Assembly (NCBI GenBank): GCA_937915965.1
Contig: CALGHC010000506.1
Coordinates: forward strand, 1 to 6,002
DNA length: 6,002 bases
Direction of reading: 5' to 3'
DNA from: an uncultured Myxococcales bacterium
Lineage (GTDB): Bacteria > Myxococcota_A > UBA9042
Shown: positions 1-6,002 of the stretch, piece after piece
Layout: each line of letters begins with the position of its first letter
How positions within the stretch are numbered: position 1 is the stretch's first letter
Translations under genes and position numbers: made by a program
Notes under the pieces: generated by a model
Told to the model about the DNA's origin: nothing
Databases searched by the model: none
What the model saw: the letters and a program-made list of their open reading frames with translations, nothing else

Positions 1-801
1 GTCGAGGCGACGCTGACCGCGCTCGGCACGCACGGCATCGACGCGATCAACCTGGACCTGATGTACGGCCTGCCCAAGCAAACTCTCGTCACCATGCGCG
101 AGACGATCGGCGAGGTGATCGAGCTGGCGCCCAGCCGAATCGCGCTCTTTGGCTACGCCCACGTGCCGTGGCTCAAGACCCAGCAGCGCGGCCTGGAGCG
201 CCAGGGGCTACCCAGCGACGACGAGCGGATGGCGCTCTTCCTGCTGGCGCGCGATCTGCTCTTTGCCGCGGGCTACGAGCCGATCGGCATGGATCACTTC
301 GCGCGTCCCGACGACGAGCTCGCCATTGCGGCACGCGATGGCACCTTGACGCGCAACTTCATGGGCTACTCGACTCGCCACGGCCTGGATCTGCTCGCGG
401 TTGGGCCCAGCGGCATCGGCCAGATGAACGGAACGTTCACCCAAAACGCCAAGGACCTCACCCCCTGGGAGGACGCGATCGCGGCGGCCGAGCCCGGCTG
501 GGAGAAGGCCCTCTTGATGCAGGGAGACGACCCGCTGCGCGCCGAGGTGATCCGCGATCTGATGTGCTCGATGCGCGTGGACAAGCGCGCCATCGAGGCG
601 AAGTACGGCATCGTCTTCGACAGCTACTTCGCCGACGCCGTCGCCGGGCTGCCAGCGATGGCGGCTGACGGCCTGGTCGAAGACGGCCCCGATCGACTGC
701 GGATCACCGAGACCGGCCGCCTGCTGATGCGCAACGTCGCGATGCTCTTCGACGGCTACCTGCAGGATGACCGCAAGGCTCGGTATTCGCGCACGGTTTG
801 A
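1..801 (+). CDS. hemN: Oxygen-independent coproporphyrinogen III oxidase, C-terminal part (5' truncated by window)
   Basis: This enzyme converts coproporphyrinogen III to protoporphyrinogen IX by two oxidative decarboxylations, using radical SAM chemistry, in the cytoplasm during haem synthesis. The frame is open from base 1, so the ATG at 61 is internal: the residues before it (AINLDL) continue directly into MYGLPKQT, the conserved HemN strand and loop. The fragment has 266 residues. Family hallmarks include FGYAHVPWLKTQQR, MDHFARPDDELA (fragment residues about 97-108), NFMGYST (about 119-125) and a C-terminal HemN_C region with GRLLMRN and a final FSR-like YSRTV tail. MDHFARPDDELA and the long C-terminal domain favour true HemN over the related HemW. 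E. coli HemN is about 457 residues, so roughly the first 190, including the CxxxCxC iron-sulfur site, lie upstream. The end is intact, with a TGA stop and nothing broken. The identity is recognised from family motifs and is nearly certain. Confidence 0.97.
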   Translation, partial: VEATLTALGTHGIDAINLDLMYGLPKQTLVTMRETIGEVIELAPSRIALFGYAHVPWLKTQQRGLERQGLPSDDERMALFLLARDLLFAAGYEPIGMDHFARPDDELAIAARDGTLTRNFMGYSTRHGLDLLAVGPSGIGQMNGTFTQNAKDLTPWEDAIAAAEPGWEKALLMQGDDPLRAEVIRDLMCSMRVDKRAIEAKYGIVFDSYFADAVAGLPAMAADGLVEDGPDRLRITETGRLLMRNVAMLFDGYLQDDRKARYSRTV

Positions 802-855
802 GTCTCGATTGGTGAGGTTGTAGGCTGCAGCGCCGGGTCATCTCCGACCACAGCC

Positions 856-859
856 GAGG
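856..859 (+). promoter_or_regulatory. Possible ribosome binding site for the secreted protein gene
   Basis: GAGG lies five bases before the ATG at 865 and matches part of the Shine-Dalgarno consensus. It supports that start, as does the signal peptide that begins there. The match is short and the surroundings are GC-rich, so chance is possible. The 63-base gap after hemN (802-864) shows no convincing promoter boxes and no stem-loop with a T tract. Confidence 0.35.
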
Positions 860-864
860 CCGCC

Positions 865-2556
865 ATGTCACACGCCATCCACACCCGTCGCCCGGGCGCG
901 CCCCTCTTCGGTCGCGCTGCCACCTTCGTGAGCGCACTCGCCGCCGCTCTCGCTGTGGCGGCGGCCTCGGCAATACCCGCCATCGCCGAGGCCGCCGTGC
1001 TGCCGGTGCACGGCGTGCTGCGCAGCGATGCGGGCGGTCCAGTCGCCGACGGCACCTACATCTTCTTCGTCAGCCTCTACGACGTCGTCGACGCCAAGGA
1101 GCCGGTGTGGACCGCGCCGCTCAAGAATGTGCCAGTGCAATCGGGCTTCTTTGCTGTCGAGTTGGGTGGCGCCGACACCCCGGCTCTGCCAGACGGCCTG
1201 TTTACGGGTGGTGGACCGTTGTGGTTGGGGGTGCAGGTGGGAGGGGAACCGGAGCTGCCGCGCCGATCGCTTGTCGTGGCACCGTTCGCGATCCACGCCC
1301 AGGTCGCCGCCTCGGCGGCGTTCCCGTGGGCGGCAGCGAAGACGGCCGGCGGCGCGGCGACCGGCCTCGAATGCGTCGGCTGCGTCGACGGATTGCAGAT
1401 CGCCAACGCCTCGATCGACAACAAGAAGATCGCCTTCACCTACGCCGCCTCTGACGGCAAGGGCGGCAAGGCCAAGGTCGCCGAGTTCGCCGAGCTCGCG
1501 GCCGAGGCCAGCCACGCCACCCTCGCCGACGAGGCCGCCTTCGCGCAGAACGCCAACAGCGCCGCCAAGTCGACCACCGCCGACGAAGCCCTCGGCCTGC
1601 AGTGCACCGGCTGCGTGAGTCTGGTCGCGCTCGCCGATTCGACAAAGGCGGCCTTCGTCTCAAGCAGCGGGGGCAAGGTGTCGGGCGATCTGGAGGTCGG
1701 CGGCAAGATGACGGTGGCCAGCGAGCTCGCCCTGGGCAAGAGCCCAATCAGCGGCGGGCGCTTCCAAGCCCTCGACACCACAGCGGCGCCCTGCGACGCG
1801 AGCGTCATGGGCCAGGTGACGATCGACACCGGCAACAAGCGCCTGTACTTCTGCGACGGCAGCGTCTGGCAGCGACTCACGGTGTGCACCGAGGTCTGCC
1901 CGCCAGCGAGCACGGTGGAGTGTGGCAAGCCGCTCGCCAACGCGTGCGGCGACGCCGGCAGCTGCGCCGGTAGCGGCTCGATGTGCCCCGACGGTCAGAG
2001 CTGTACCGCCAAGGGCTGCGCGACGCCGGGCAGCCAGCAGTGGCCGGCAAAGAACTGCGACGCGCTGCACGCGACCGCGCCGGGTGCCAAGGACGGCAGC
2101 TACTGGATCGACCCGGACGGCGACGGCGGTCTCGACGCGTTCCAGGTCACCTGTGACATGAGCACGGCTGGCGGTGGCTGGACCGGCATCGAAGAGACCA
2201 CCGACTTCGCCTATCAAGTGTGGAGCGAGACCGACTCGACCAAGCCGTACATCTACAAGCTGACCAAGGCGCAGATCGACGCCGTCAAGCTGGTCTCGAA
2301 GGAGGCCCGCCAGGACTGGGCGTGCAAGACCAACGGCGTCATCCAAAACAACACGCAGGTGAACTGGATCGTGTTTTGGAACGGCGAGACCGGTGCCTTC
2401 AACCAGTGCCAGGACCCGGCCAACAACAGCGTCAAGACTGCCTCGGGGACATGGACAGCGCTCGCCCAGTTGCCGATGAAAGAGTGGCATCCCGAGGACT
2501 GCGGCGACGGCGGCGAGTCCTGCCAACACAACGTCGGCGACTGCTGGATGCGCTAG
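865..2556 (+). CDS. Exported modular Cys-rich protein with C-terminal fibrinogen-like (GGGWT) domain
   Basis: Complete gene of 563 residues; the specific function is not known. Residues 1-43 look like a Sec signal peptide: a basic start (HTRRP), a hydrophobic Ala/Val/Leu core at about 18-38 and likely cleavage near AIAEA. There is no lipobox cysteine. Residues 44-145 form a beta-rich region (VLPVHGVLRSDAGGPVADGTY) as in other secreted myxobacterial proteins. Two GLxCxGCV units at 167-174 and 244-251 flank an Ala-rich, probably helical stretch. A segment at 310-338 has C310 and C330 around GNKRLYFCDGSVWQRL, like short modules in tail or adhesin proteins. Residues 341-385 carry eight cysteines. 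Residues 398-563 begin NCDALHATAPGAKDGSYWID and continue to VTCDMSTAGGGWT (428-440), the signature of bacterial fibrinogen-like 'YCD' domains, with seven cysteines likely forming disulfides. The protein is probably surface-bound or released and may bind glycans or another ligand (inference from the family). The exported location is well supported. Confidence 0.85.
   Translation: MSHAIHTRRPGAPLFGRAATFVSALAAALAVAAASAIPAIAEAAVLPVHGVLRSDAGGPVADGTYIFFVSLYDVVDAKEPVWTAPLKNVPVQSGFFAVELGGADTPALPDGLFTGGGPLWLGVQVGGEPELPRRSLVVAPFAIHAQVAASAAFPWAAAKTAGGAATGLECVGCVDGLQIANASIDNKKIAFTYAASDGKGGKAKVAEFAELAAEASHATLADEAAFAQNANSAAKSTTADEALGLQCTGCVSLVALADSTKAAFVSSSGGKVSGDLEVGGKMTVASELALGKSPISGGRFQALDTTAAPCDASVMGQVTIDTGNKRLYFCDGSVWQRLTVCTEVCPPASTVECGKPLANACGDAGSCAGSGSMCPDGQSCTAKGCATPGSQQWPAKNCDALHATAPGAKDGSYWIDPDGDGGLDAFQVTCDMSTAGGGWTGIEETTDFAYQVWSETDSTKPYIYKLTKAQIDAVKLVSKEARQDWACKTNGVIQNNTQVNWIVFWNGETGAFNQCQDPANNSVKTASGTWTALAQLPMKEWHPEDCGDGGESCQHNVGDCWMR
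1363..1617 (+). repeat. Pair of GLxCxGCV units within the secreted protein
   Basis: GLECVGCV (bases 1363-1386) and GLQCTGCV (1594-1617) lie 77 residues apart in the protein. Each is followed by a short stretch of similar pattern that ends in KKIAF or TKAAF. The segment between them is rich in Ala with small polar residues. This looks like a divergent internal duplication of a module. The DNA copies are too different to be a recent repeat. Each CxxC could form a local disulfide after export. Confidence 0.6.
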
Positions 2557-2633
2557 GACGAGCCCGGTCCGGCGCGGCCCTTGTTGGCGGTGCCGCCCTT
2601 CCCTGTGTCGCGGTGGCGTGCGACAACGGCGAC

Positions 2634-2639
2634 GGAAGG
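2634..2639 (+). promoter_or_regulatory. Possible ribosome binding site for the kinase gene
   Basis: GGAAGG lies 11 bases before the ATG at 2651, slightly far but usable; a second purine-rich GGATGG at 2641-2646 is closer. Another ATG at 2643 is in a different frame and would give an unrelated peptide. An in-frame GTG at 2618 is possible but adds only a short basic stretch before the kinase fold, which begins at residue 7-8 from 2651. The 94-base gap (2557-2650) has no clear promoter or terminator. Confidence 0.4.
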
Positions 2640-2650
2640 CGGATGGCAAA

Positions 2651-5600
2651 ATGGCGGAGACGTTCGGTCAATACGAGCTGTTGTATCGGTTCGCCACTGG
2701 CGGCATGGCCGAGGTCTTCCTCGCGCGTCGCGTCGGCGCGGGCGGCTTCGCGCGCGAGGTCGTCATCAAACGGATGCTCGGCCGCCTCGCAGCCGACGAG
2801 CAGTTCGTGCGCATGTTCCTCGACGAGGCGCGGCTGACGGCCACCCTGCATCACCCGAACATCGCCCAGGTCATCGATCTGGGCCGGCTTGAGGACAGCT
2901 GGTTCATCGCCATGGAGCTGGTCGACGGGCCGGACCTCTCGGCTGTGCTCGCGGACGCGTCGCGGCGCAAGTGTCACCTGCCCCTCGACCTGAGCGCGTG
3001 GATCGTCGCACGGGCCGCCGAGGGGCTGCACTTTGCCCACGGTCAGGTCGACCCGATGACCAACGCACCGCTGGGGATCGTGCACCGGGACGTCAGTCAC
3101 TCGAACATCCTCTTGTCGCGCCACGGCGACGTGAAGCTGACCGATTTCGGCATCGCCCATGCGCGGGTGAGATCGACGGTCACCGAGGTGGGCAAGGTCA
3201 AGGGCAAGCCGGGCTACCTCGCGCCCGAGCAGATCCGCGGCAACCCCTTCGACCACCGCGTCGACGTCTTCGCCCTGGGAGTGGTGCTGTGGGAGCTGCT
3301 GATGGGCCGACGGCTCTTCCACGGTGCAACCGATATGGCCAGCCTGGAGCTCACCCTCGACCGCAAGGTGCCGCCCCCCTCCCTACGACGCCCAGAGATC
3401 GACGCGGATCTCGACGCGATCGTCCTCGAAGCGCTCGCCCGTGATCCAGCCGCCCGCATCGCGAGCGCTGGCGAGGTCGCGAGCCGCTTGGATGCCTGGT
3501 GCGCACGGCACGGCGGCGAAGGTGGAGGCCGTGCCGGCCTGATCCGCTGGCTGGCCACGGACGCGCACGCCGTCTGGCCACCGCCGGCGCTGGACCAGCG
3601 CCGGGCCACGGCGACCACCGTCCGCGATGTCCCTGCCGACTCGCTCGGCCTGGCGACGACGCGCGTCGATGGCGACCACGGCACCCGCCTCGACGCCTTC
3701 GAAGAGCCGCGCACGCCCGTGCGCCGCGACAACCTCGTGCACAACCGCAACCGCTTCGTTGGCCGGCGTTCTCTGCTCGAGCGGATCGACAGAGGGCTTC
3801 GCGATGGGTCGAGGCTGATCACCCTCTTTGGGGTCGCCGGCGTCGGCAAGAGCCGGCTCGCCGAGGAGGTCGGCCGCCGCCTGATCGAGCGCTACGCGGA
3901 CGGTGGCGGCGTGTGGCGCTGCGCCCTCGAGGAGATCGGCGACATCGAGAGCGCGTGCGCGGCAGTCGCGGGGGTGCTTGCCGTGCCGCTGGCGACGGCC
4001 CAGACGGCCGAGGCCGCGATCGATCAGGTCGGACACGCTCTCGCCGGTCGGGGCCGGATGCTGCTGCTGCTCGACGATGTCGATCTGATCGATCTGCATG
4101 CCAGCGAGATGCTGGGCCGTTGGTTGACCCTCGCGCCGGATCTACAGCTCTTGCTGACGACACGCACGGTCCTGCGCGTCGACGGCGAGACGGCGATCGA
4201 GGTCACGCCGCTGACGATCGGCGCGGCAGGCGACGGGCGCGGCGCGCCGACGGAGGGCCTCGAACTGCTGCTCGACCGTGTCCGCCTCGCCGGTGGATCG
4301 GTCGCGTCTGGTGACGACGAGACCCTCGAAGAGATCGTACGGCAGCTCGACGGCATCCCGCTGGCGCTGGAGCTGGCCGCCGCGCGGCTCGCCATCATGG
4401 ATCCCGGCGACCTGCTCGCTCGGATCGCCAAGCGATTCGAACTGCTTCGCTCGCCACGAGCCGGTCGGCGCGGGCGAAGCAAGACCCTGCGCGGCGCGAT
4501 TGACTGGTCGTGGAACCTGCTGATGGCCTGGGAGCAGGACGCCTTGGTTCAGCTCGCTGTCTTCCGTGGCGGCTTCACCCTCGCGGGCGCGGAGGCGGTC
4601 GTCAGCGTCGGCCACCACAGCGACGCGCCGCCGGTCCTCGACGTGATGCAAACGCTGCGCGAACGCTCGATGTTGCGAGTGGTCGATACCTTCGAGGGGC
4701 TACCGGGCCGATTCGGCCTCTACGAGAGCATTCGGGCCTACGCGCGCGACAAGGCCCGCCTGAGCGAAGCGCGCCATCCGAACCTCGTGGCTCAAGCTCA
4801 AGCGAGGCTGGAGCGCTGGTCGCTGACGACTGGCGAGCGGCTCGCGGAACAGGCGACCGGTCACGACGGTGTCGCGGCCCTGGGCGAGCTGGCCCTGGAG
4901 CTCGACAACTTGCTCGTGGCCTACGATCTGTCCCTCTCCCGTGGCGAAGCACGCGGACTGACGACTTGCCTGCGGCTCGCCTGCGCGATCTTCCCGCTGC
5001 TGATCGAACGGGGTCCCCTGGGCGTGCTGGCCCGACTGCTCGACGCCGCGATCGAAGCTGCCGACGCGATCGTGGACGCGGAGCCGACGTCGGTCCCGCT
5101 GCGGCTGGCGCTCGCGCGCGCGCTGGTCGCTCGGGCTGAGGTGCGGGTGCGCGGCGGCCAACTCAAGGCGGGCCTCGCCGACGCCGAACGCGCCCTGAGC
5201 GTCGCCACGGGTACGGGTGACTCGCGTGTGGCGGCCCGCGCGTGGCTTCGCATCGCCGCGTGTCACCGCCGCGCCGACCACATGACCCGGGCGATGCGCG
5301 CCGCTGTGGAGGCCCGCCAGCTCGCGACGAAGATCGGCGATCTGGCCGCCGAGGCCGAAGCGATCCACCAGTTCGGCTGCGTCTACTACGATATTGGCGA
5401 ACGAGATCCGGCCCGCCGCTGCTTCGAGGCGACGGTCGCCGCGGCCCGCCAGCTCGGCGACCTGCACCTGGCCGCGCGGGCAGGCGCCAACATCGGCTGT
5501 ATCCGAGCCGACCGCGGCGAGCTCGACCAAGCCGAGCCGCATTTTCATGCCGCGCTCGACGACGAGCGCCGTCTAGGCAACGCCCGGGGCCAGGCGATCA

Positions 5601-6002
5601 ACCACTGCTACCTCGCATTGCTCGCCCAGGAGCGCGGCCACCCGGAGCGAGCGGAGGCGCACTTCCGGCGCGCTCTGCTGACCCTCGTCGAGGTCGGCGA
5701 CCGATTCCGCTACGCCTATGTCGAGGGATTCCTTGGCTGGCTCCATCTCGAGCGAGGCGAGCTTGAGGCTGCCGAGGCGGTCCTCGGCCGAACCGTCACC
5801 TTCTTCCTCGACAAGGGGGACCGCCGTCTACGAGCGATGTTCCTCGCCAGCCACGGCTACGCGCGCCACCAGCGGGGCGACGCGGTCGACGCCGAGGAGG
5901 CGCTCGAGCGAGCAGAGCGTATCGCCGAGGCGGTCGGCGACCCAATGGCGATCGGCGTCGTCGATCTGCTGCGAGCCGCGAGCGAGGCGACCGCCGCCTG
6001 CG
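2651..6002 (+). CDS. Ser/Thr protein kinase fused to STAND-type NTPase and TPR-like repeats (3' truncated by window)
   Basis: The frame stays open for 1117 codons to the window edge. Residues about 8-283 are a Hanks-type kinase: nucleotide loop ATGGMAEVF (15-23), catalytic K40, helix-C E59, HRDVSHSN (145-152, D147 catalytic base), DFG (165-167), APE (191-193), with activation-loop S175, T176 and T178. A polar linker (284-366) contains T320, T322 and T323. A P-loop NTPase follows: NRFVGR (367-372), Walker A GVAGVGKS (394-401), Walker B LLLLDD (471-476), sensor-like LLTTR (501-505) and GIPLAL (568-573). Next comes a winged-helix-like part with TLRGAIDWSW (612-621), VFRGGFTL (637-644) and FGLYESIRAYA (688-698), as in MalT, AfsR and LuxR-family STAND regulators. 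From about residue 816 to the edge it is helical TPR-like repeats. No signal peptide or membrane segment is seen, so it is probably cytosolic. Inferred role: the repeats or NTPase sense a partner or ligand and control kinase output. PknK of Mycobacterium has a similar plan at about 1110 residues. A further C-terminal domain may lie beyond the window. Confidence 0.93.
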   Translation, partial: MAETFGQYELLYRFATGGMAEVFLARRVGAGGFAREVVIKRMLGRLAADEQFVRMFLDEARLTATLHHPNIAQVIDLGRLEDSWFIAMELVDGPDLSAVLADASRRKCHLPLDLSAWIVARAAEGLHFAHGQVDPMTNAPLGIVHRDVSHSNILLSRHGDVKLTDFGIAHARVRSTVTEVGKVKGKPGYLAPEQIRGNPFDHRVDVFALGVVLWELLMGRRLFHGATDMASLELTLDRKVPPPSLRRPEIDADLDAIVLEALARDPAARIASAGEVASRLDAWCARHGGEGGGRAGLIRWLATDAHAVWPPPALDQRRATATTVRDVPADSLGLATTRVDGDHGTRLDAFEEPRTPVRRDNLVHNRNRFVGRRSLLERIDRGLRDGSRLITLFGVAGVGKSRLAEEVGRRLIERYADGGGVWRCALEEIGDIESACAAVAGVLAVPLATAQTAEAAIDQVGHALAGRGRMLLLLDDVDLIDLHASEMLGRWLTLAPDLQLLLTTRTVLRVDGETAIEVTPLTIGAAGDGRGAPTEGLELLLDRVRLAGGSVASGDDETLEEIVRQLDGIPLALELAAARLAIMDPGDLLARIAKRFELLRSPRAGRRGRSKTLRGAIDWSWNLLMAWEQDALVQLAVFRGGFTLAGAEAVVSVGHHSDAPPVLDVMQTLRERSMLRVVDTFEGLPGRFGLYESIRAYARDKARLSEARHPNLVAQAQARLERWSLTTGERLAEQATGHDGVAALGELALELDNLLVAYDLSLSRGEARGLTTCLRLACAIFPLLIERGPLGVLARLLDAAIEAADAIVDAEPTSVPLRLALARALVARAEVRVRGGQLKAGLADAERALSVATGTGDSRVAARAWLRIAACHRRADHMTRAMRAAVEARQLATKIGDLAAEAEAIHQFGCVYYDIGERDPARRCFEATVAAARQLGDLHLAARAGANIGCIRADRGELDQAEPHFHAALDDERRLGNARGQAINHCYLALLAQERGHPERAEAHFRRALLTLVEVGDRFRYAYVEGFLGWLHLERGELEAAEAVLGRTVTFFLDKGDRRLRAMFLASHGYARHQRGDAVDAEEALERAERIAEAVGDPMAIGVVDLLRAASEATAAC
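5216..6002 (+). repeat. TPR-like array with exact 40-residue (120-base) period
   Basis: Within the kinase protein, a GD pair (GN once) starts each unit at residues 856, 896, 936, 976, 1016, 1056 and 1096, which are bases 5216, 5336, 5456, 5576, 5696, 5816 and 5936. Six units are complete and the seventh is cut by the window. Most units have a second Gly at position 21 (GER, GEL, GHP, GEL, GDA) followed by a helix with A-x-x-x-F/L. This is the two-helix pattern of TPR repeats of the longer MalT/kinesin-light-chain kind. A weaker copy, offset 39 residues, precedes the array at about 816-855. The units differ too much in sequence for recent tandem duplication. The array probably forms a superhelix that binds a protein or ligand. 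Confidence 0.85.

Noticed and set aside
61..63. ATG at 61 as the start of a 246-residue protein
   Set aside because: The frame is open upstream and the residues before it match the HemN strand AINLDL, so this Met is internal.
865..990. Twin-arginine or lipoprotein signal in the secreted protein
   Set aside because: RR at residues 8-9 lacks the rest of the Tat motif and no cysteine sits at the likely cleavage site; an ordinary Sec signal fits better.
2110..2136. DPDGDGGLD as an EF-hand or thrombospondin-type calcium loop
   Set aside because: The same stretch is the usual YWIDPDG...FQVTCD part of the fibrinogen-like domain, which explains it better; calcium binding is not excluded.
2586..2597. 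GGCGG-TG-CCGCC inverted repeat as a terminator
   Set aside because: The loop is only two bases (four if the stem is shortened) and no T tract follows; such palindromes are common by chance at this GC content.
1660..2649. Minus-strand open frame of 329 codons
   Set aside because: It lies opposite the secreted-protein gene and its composition (many Arg, Ala, Val, Leu, His) is what GC-biased codons produce on the other strand. No family motif is visible.
2220..2837. Plus-strand frame of 205 codons spanning the end of the secreted gene and the start of the kinase, including an ATG at 2643
   Set aside because: It overlaps two well-supported genes in another frame, is Arg-rich and has no recognisable domain.
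2432..3322. Minus-strand open frame of 296 codons, and similar ones at 3214-3849, 3383-4099 and 4700-5548
   Set aside because: All are antisense to the kinase gene, whose own frame carries complete conserved motifs; they are shadows of high GC.

Overview
The window is strongly GC-rich, with G or C at most codon third positions, and every supported gene lies on the plus strand. Three features point to a Myxococcota-like (deltaproteobacterial) genome: a secreted fibrinogen-like protein with a GGGWT motif, a Ser/Thr kinase fused to a NTPase and helical repeats, and the HRDVSxxN/GKxxYxxPEQ kinase signature. No finer taxonomic placement can be made from the sequence alone.

Layout: (1) 1-801 is the 3' part of hemN, the oxygen-independent coproporphyrinogen III oxidase of haem synthesis; its 5' part, including the radical-SAM cysteine motif, lies outside the window. 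(2) 865-2556 is a complete gene for a 563-residue exported, modular, cysteine-rich protein. It has a signal peptide, a beta-rich N-terminal region, two CxGC units around an Ala-rich stretch, a Cys-rich linker and a C-terminal fibrinogen-like domain. (3) 2651 to the right edge is one long open frame of 1117 codons without a stop. It encodes a cytosolic protein kinase, a STAND-type P-loop NTPase with winged-helix region, and a helical array with a strict 40-residue period. This overall plan resembles mycobacterial PknK and, in its NTPase and repeat parts, MalT.

The gaps between genes are 63 and 94 bases. They hold possible ribosome binding sites but no convincing promoter or terminator. The genes could be co-transcribed, but their functions (haem synthesis, cell surface, signalling) do not form an obvious pathway. 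There is no RNA gene, insertion sequence, CRISPR array or origin. The most noteworthy object is the kinase-STAND-repeat protein. It belongs to a recognisable class of architecture and is not clearly a new system, but its input and its C-terminal end are unknown from this window.
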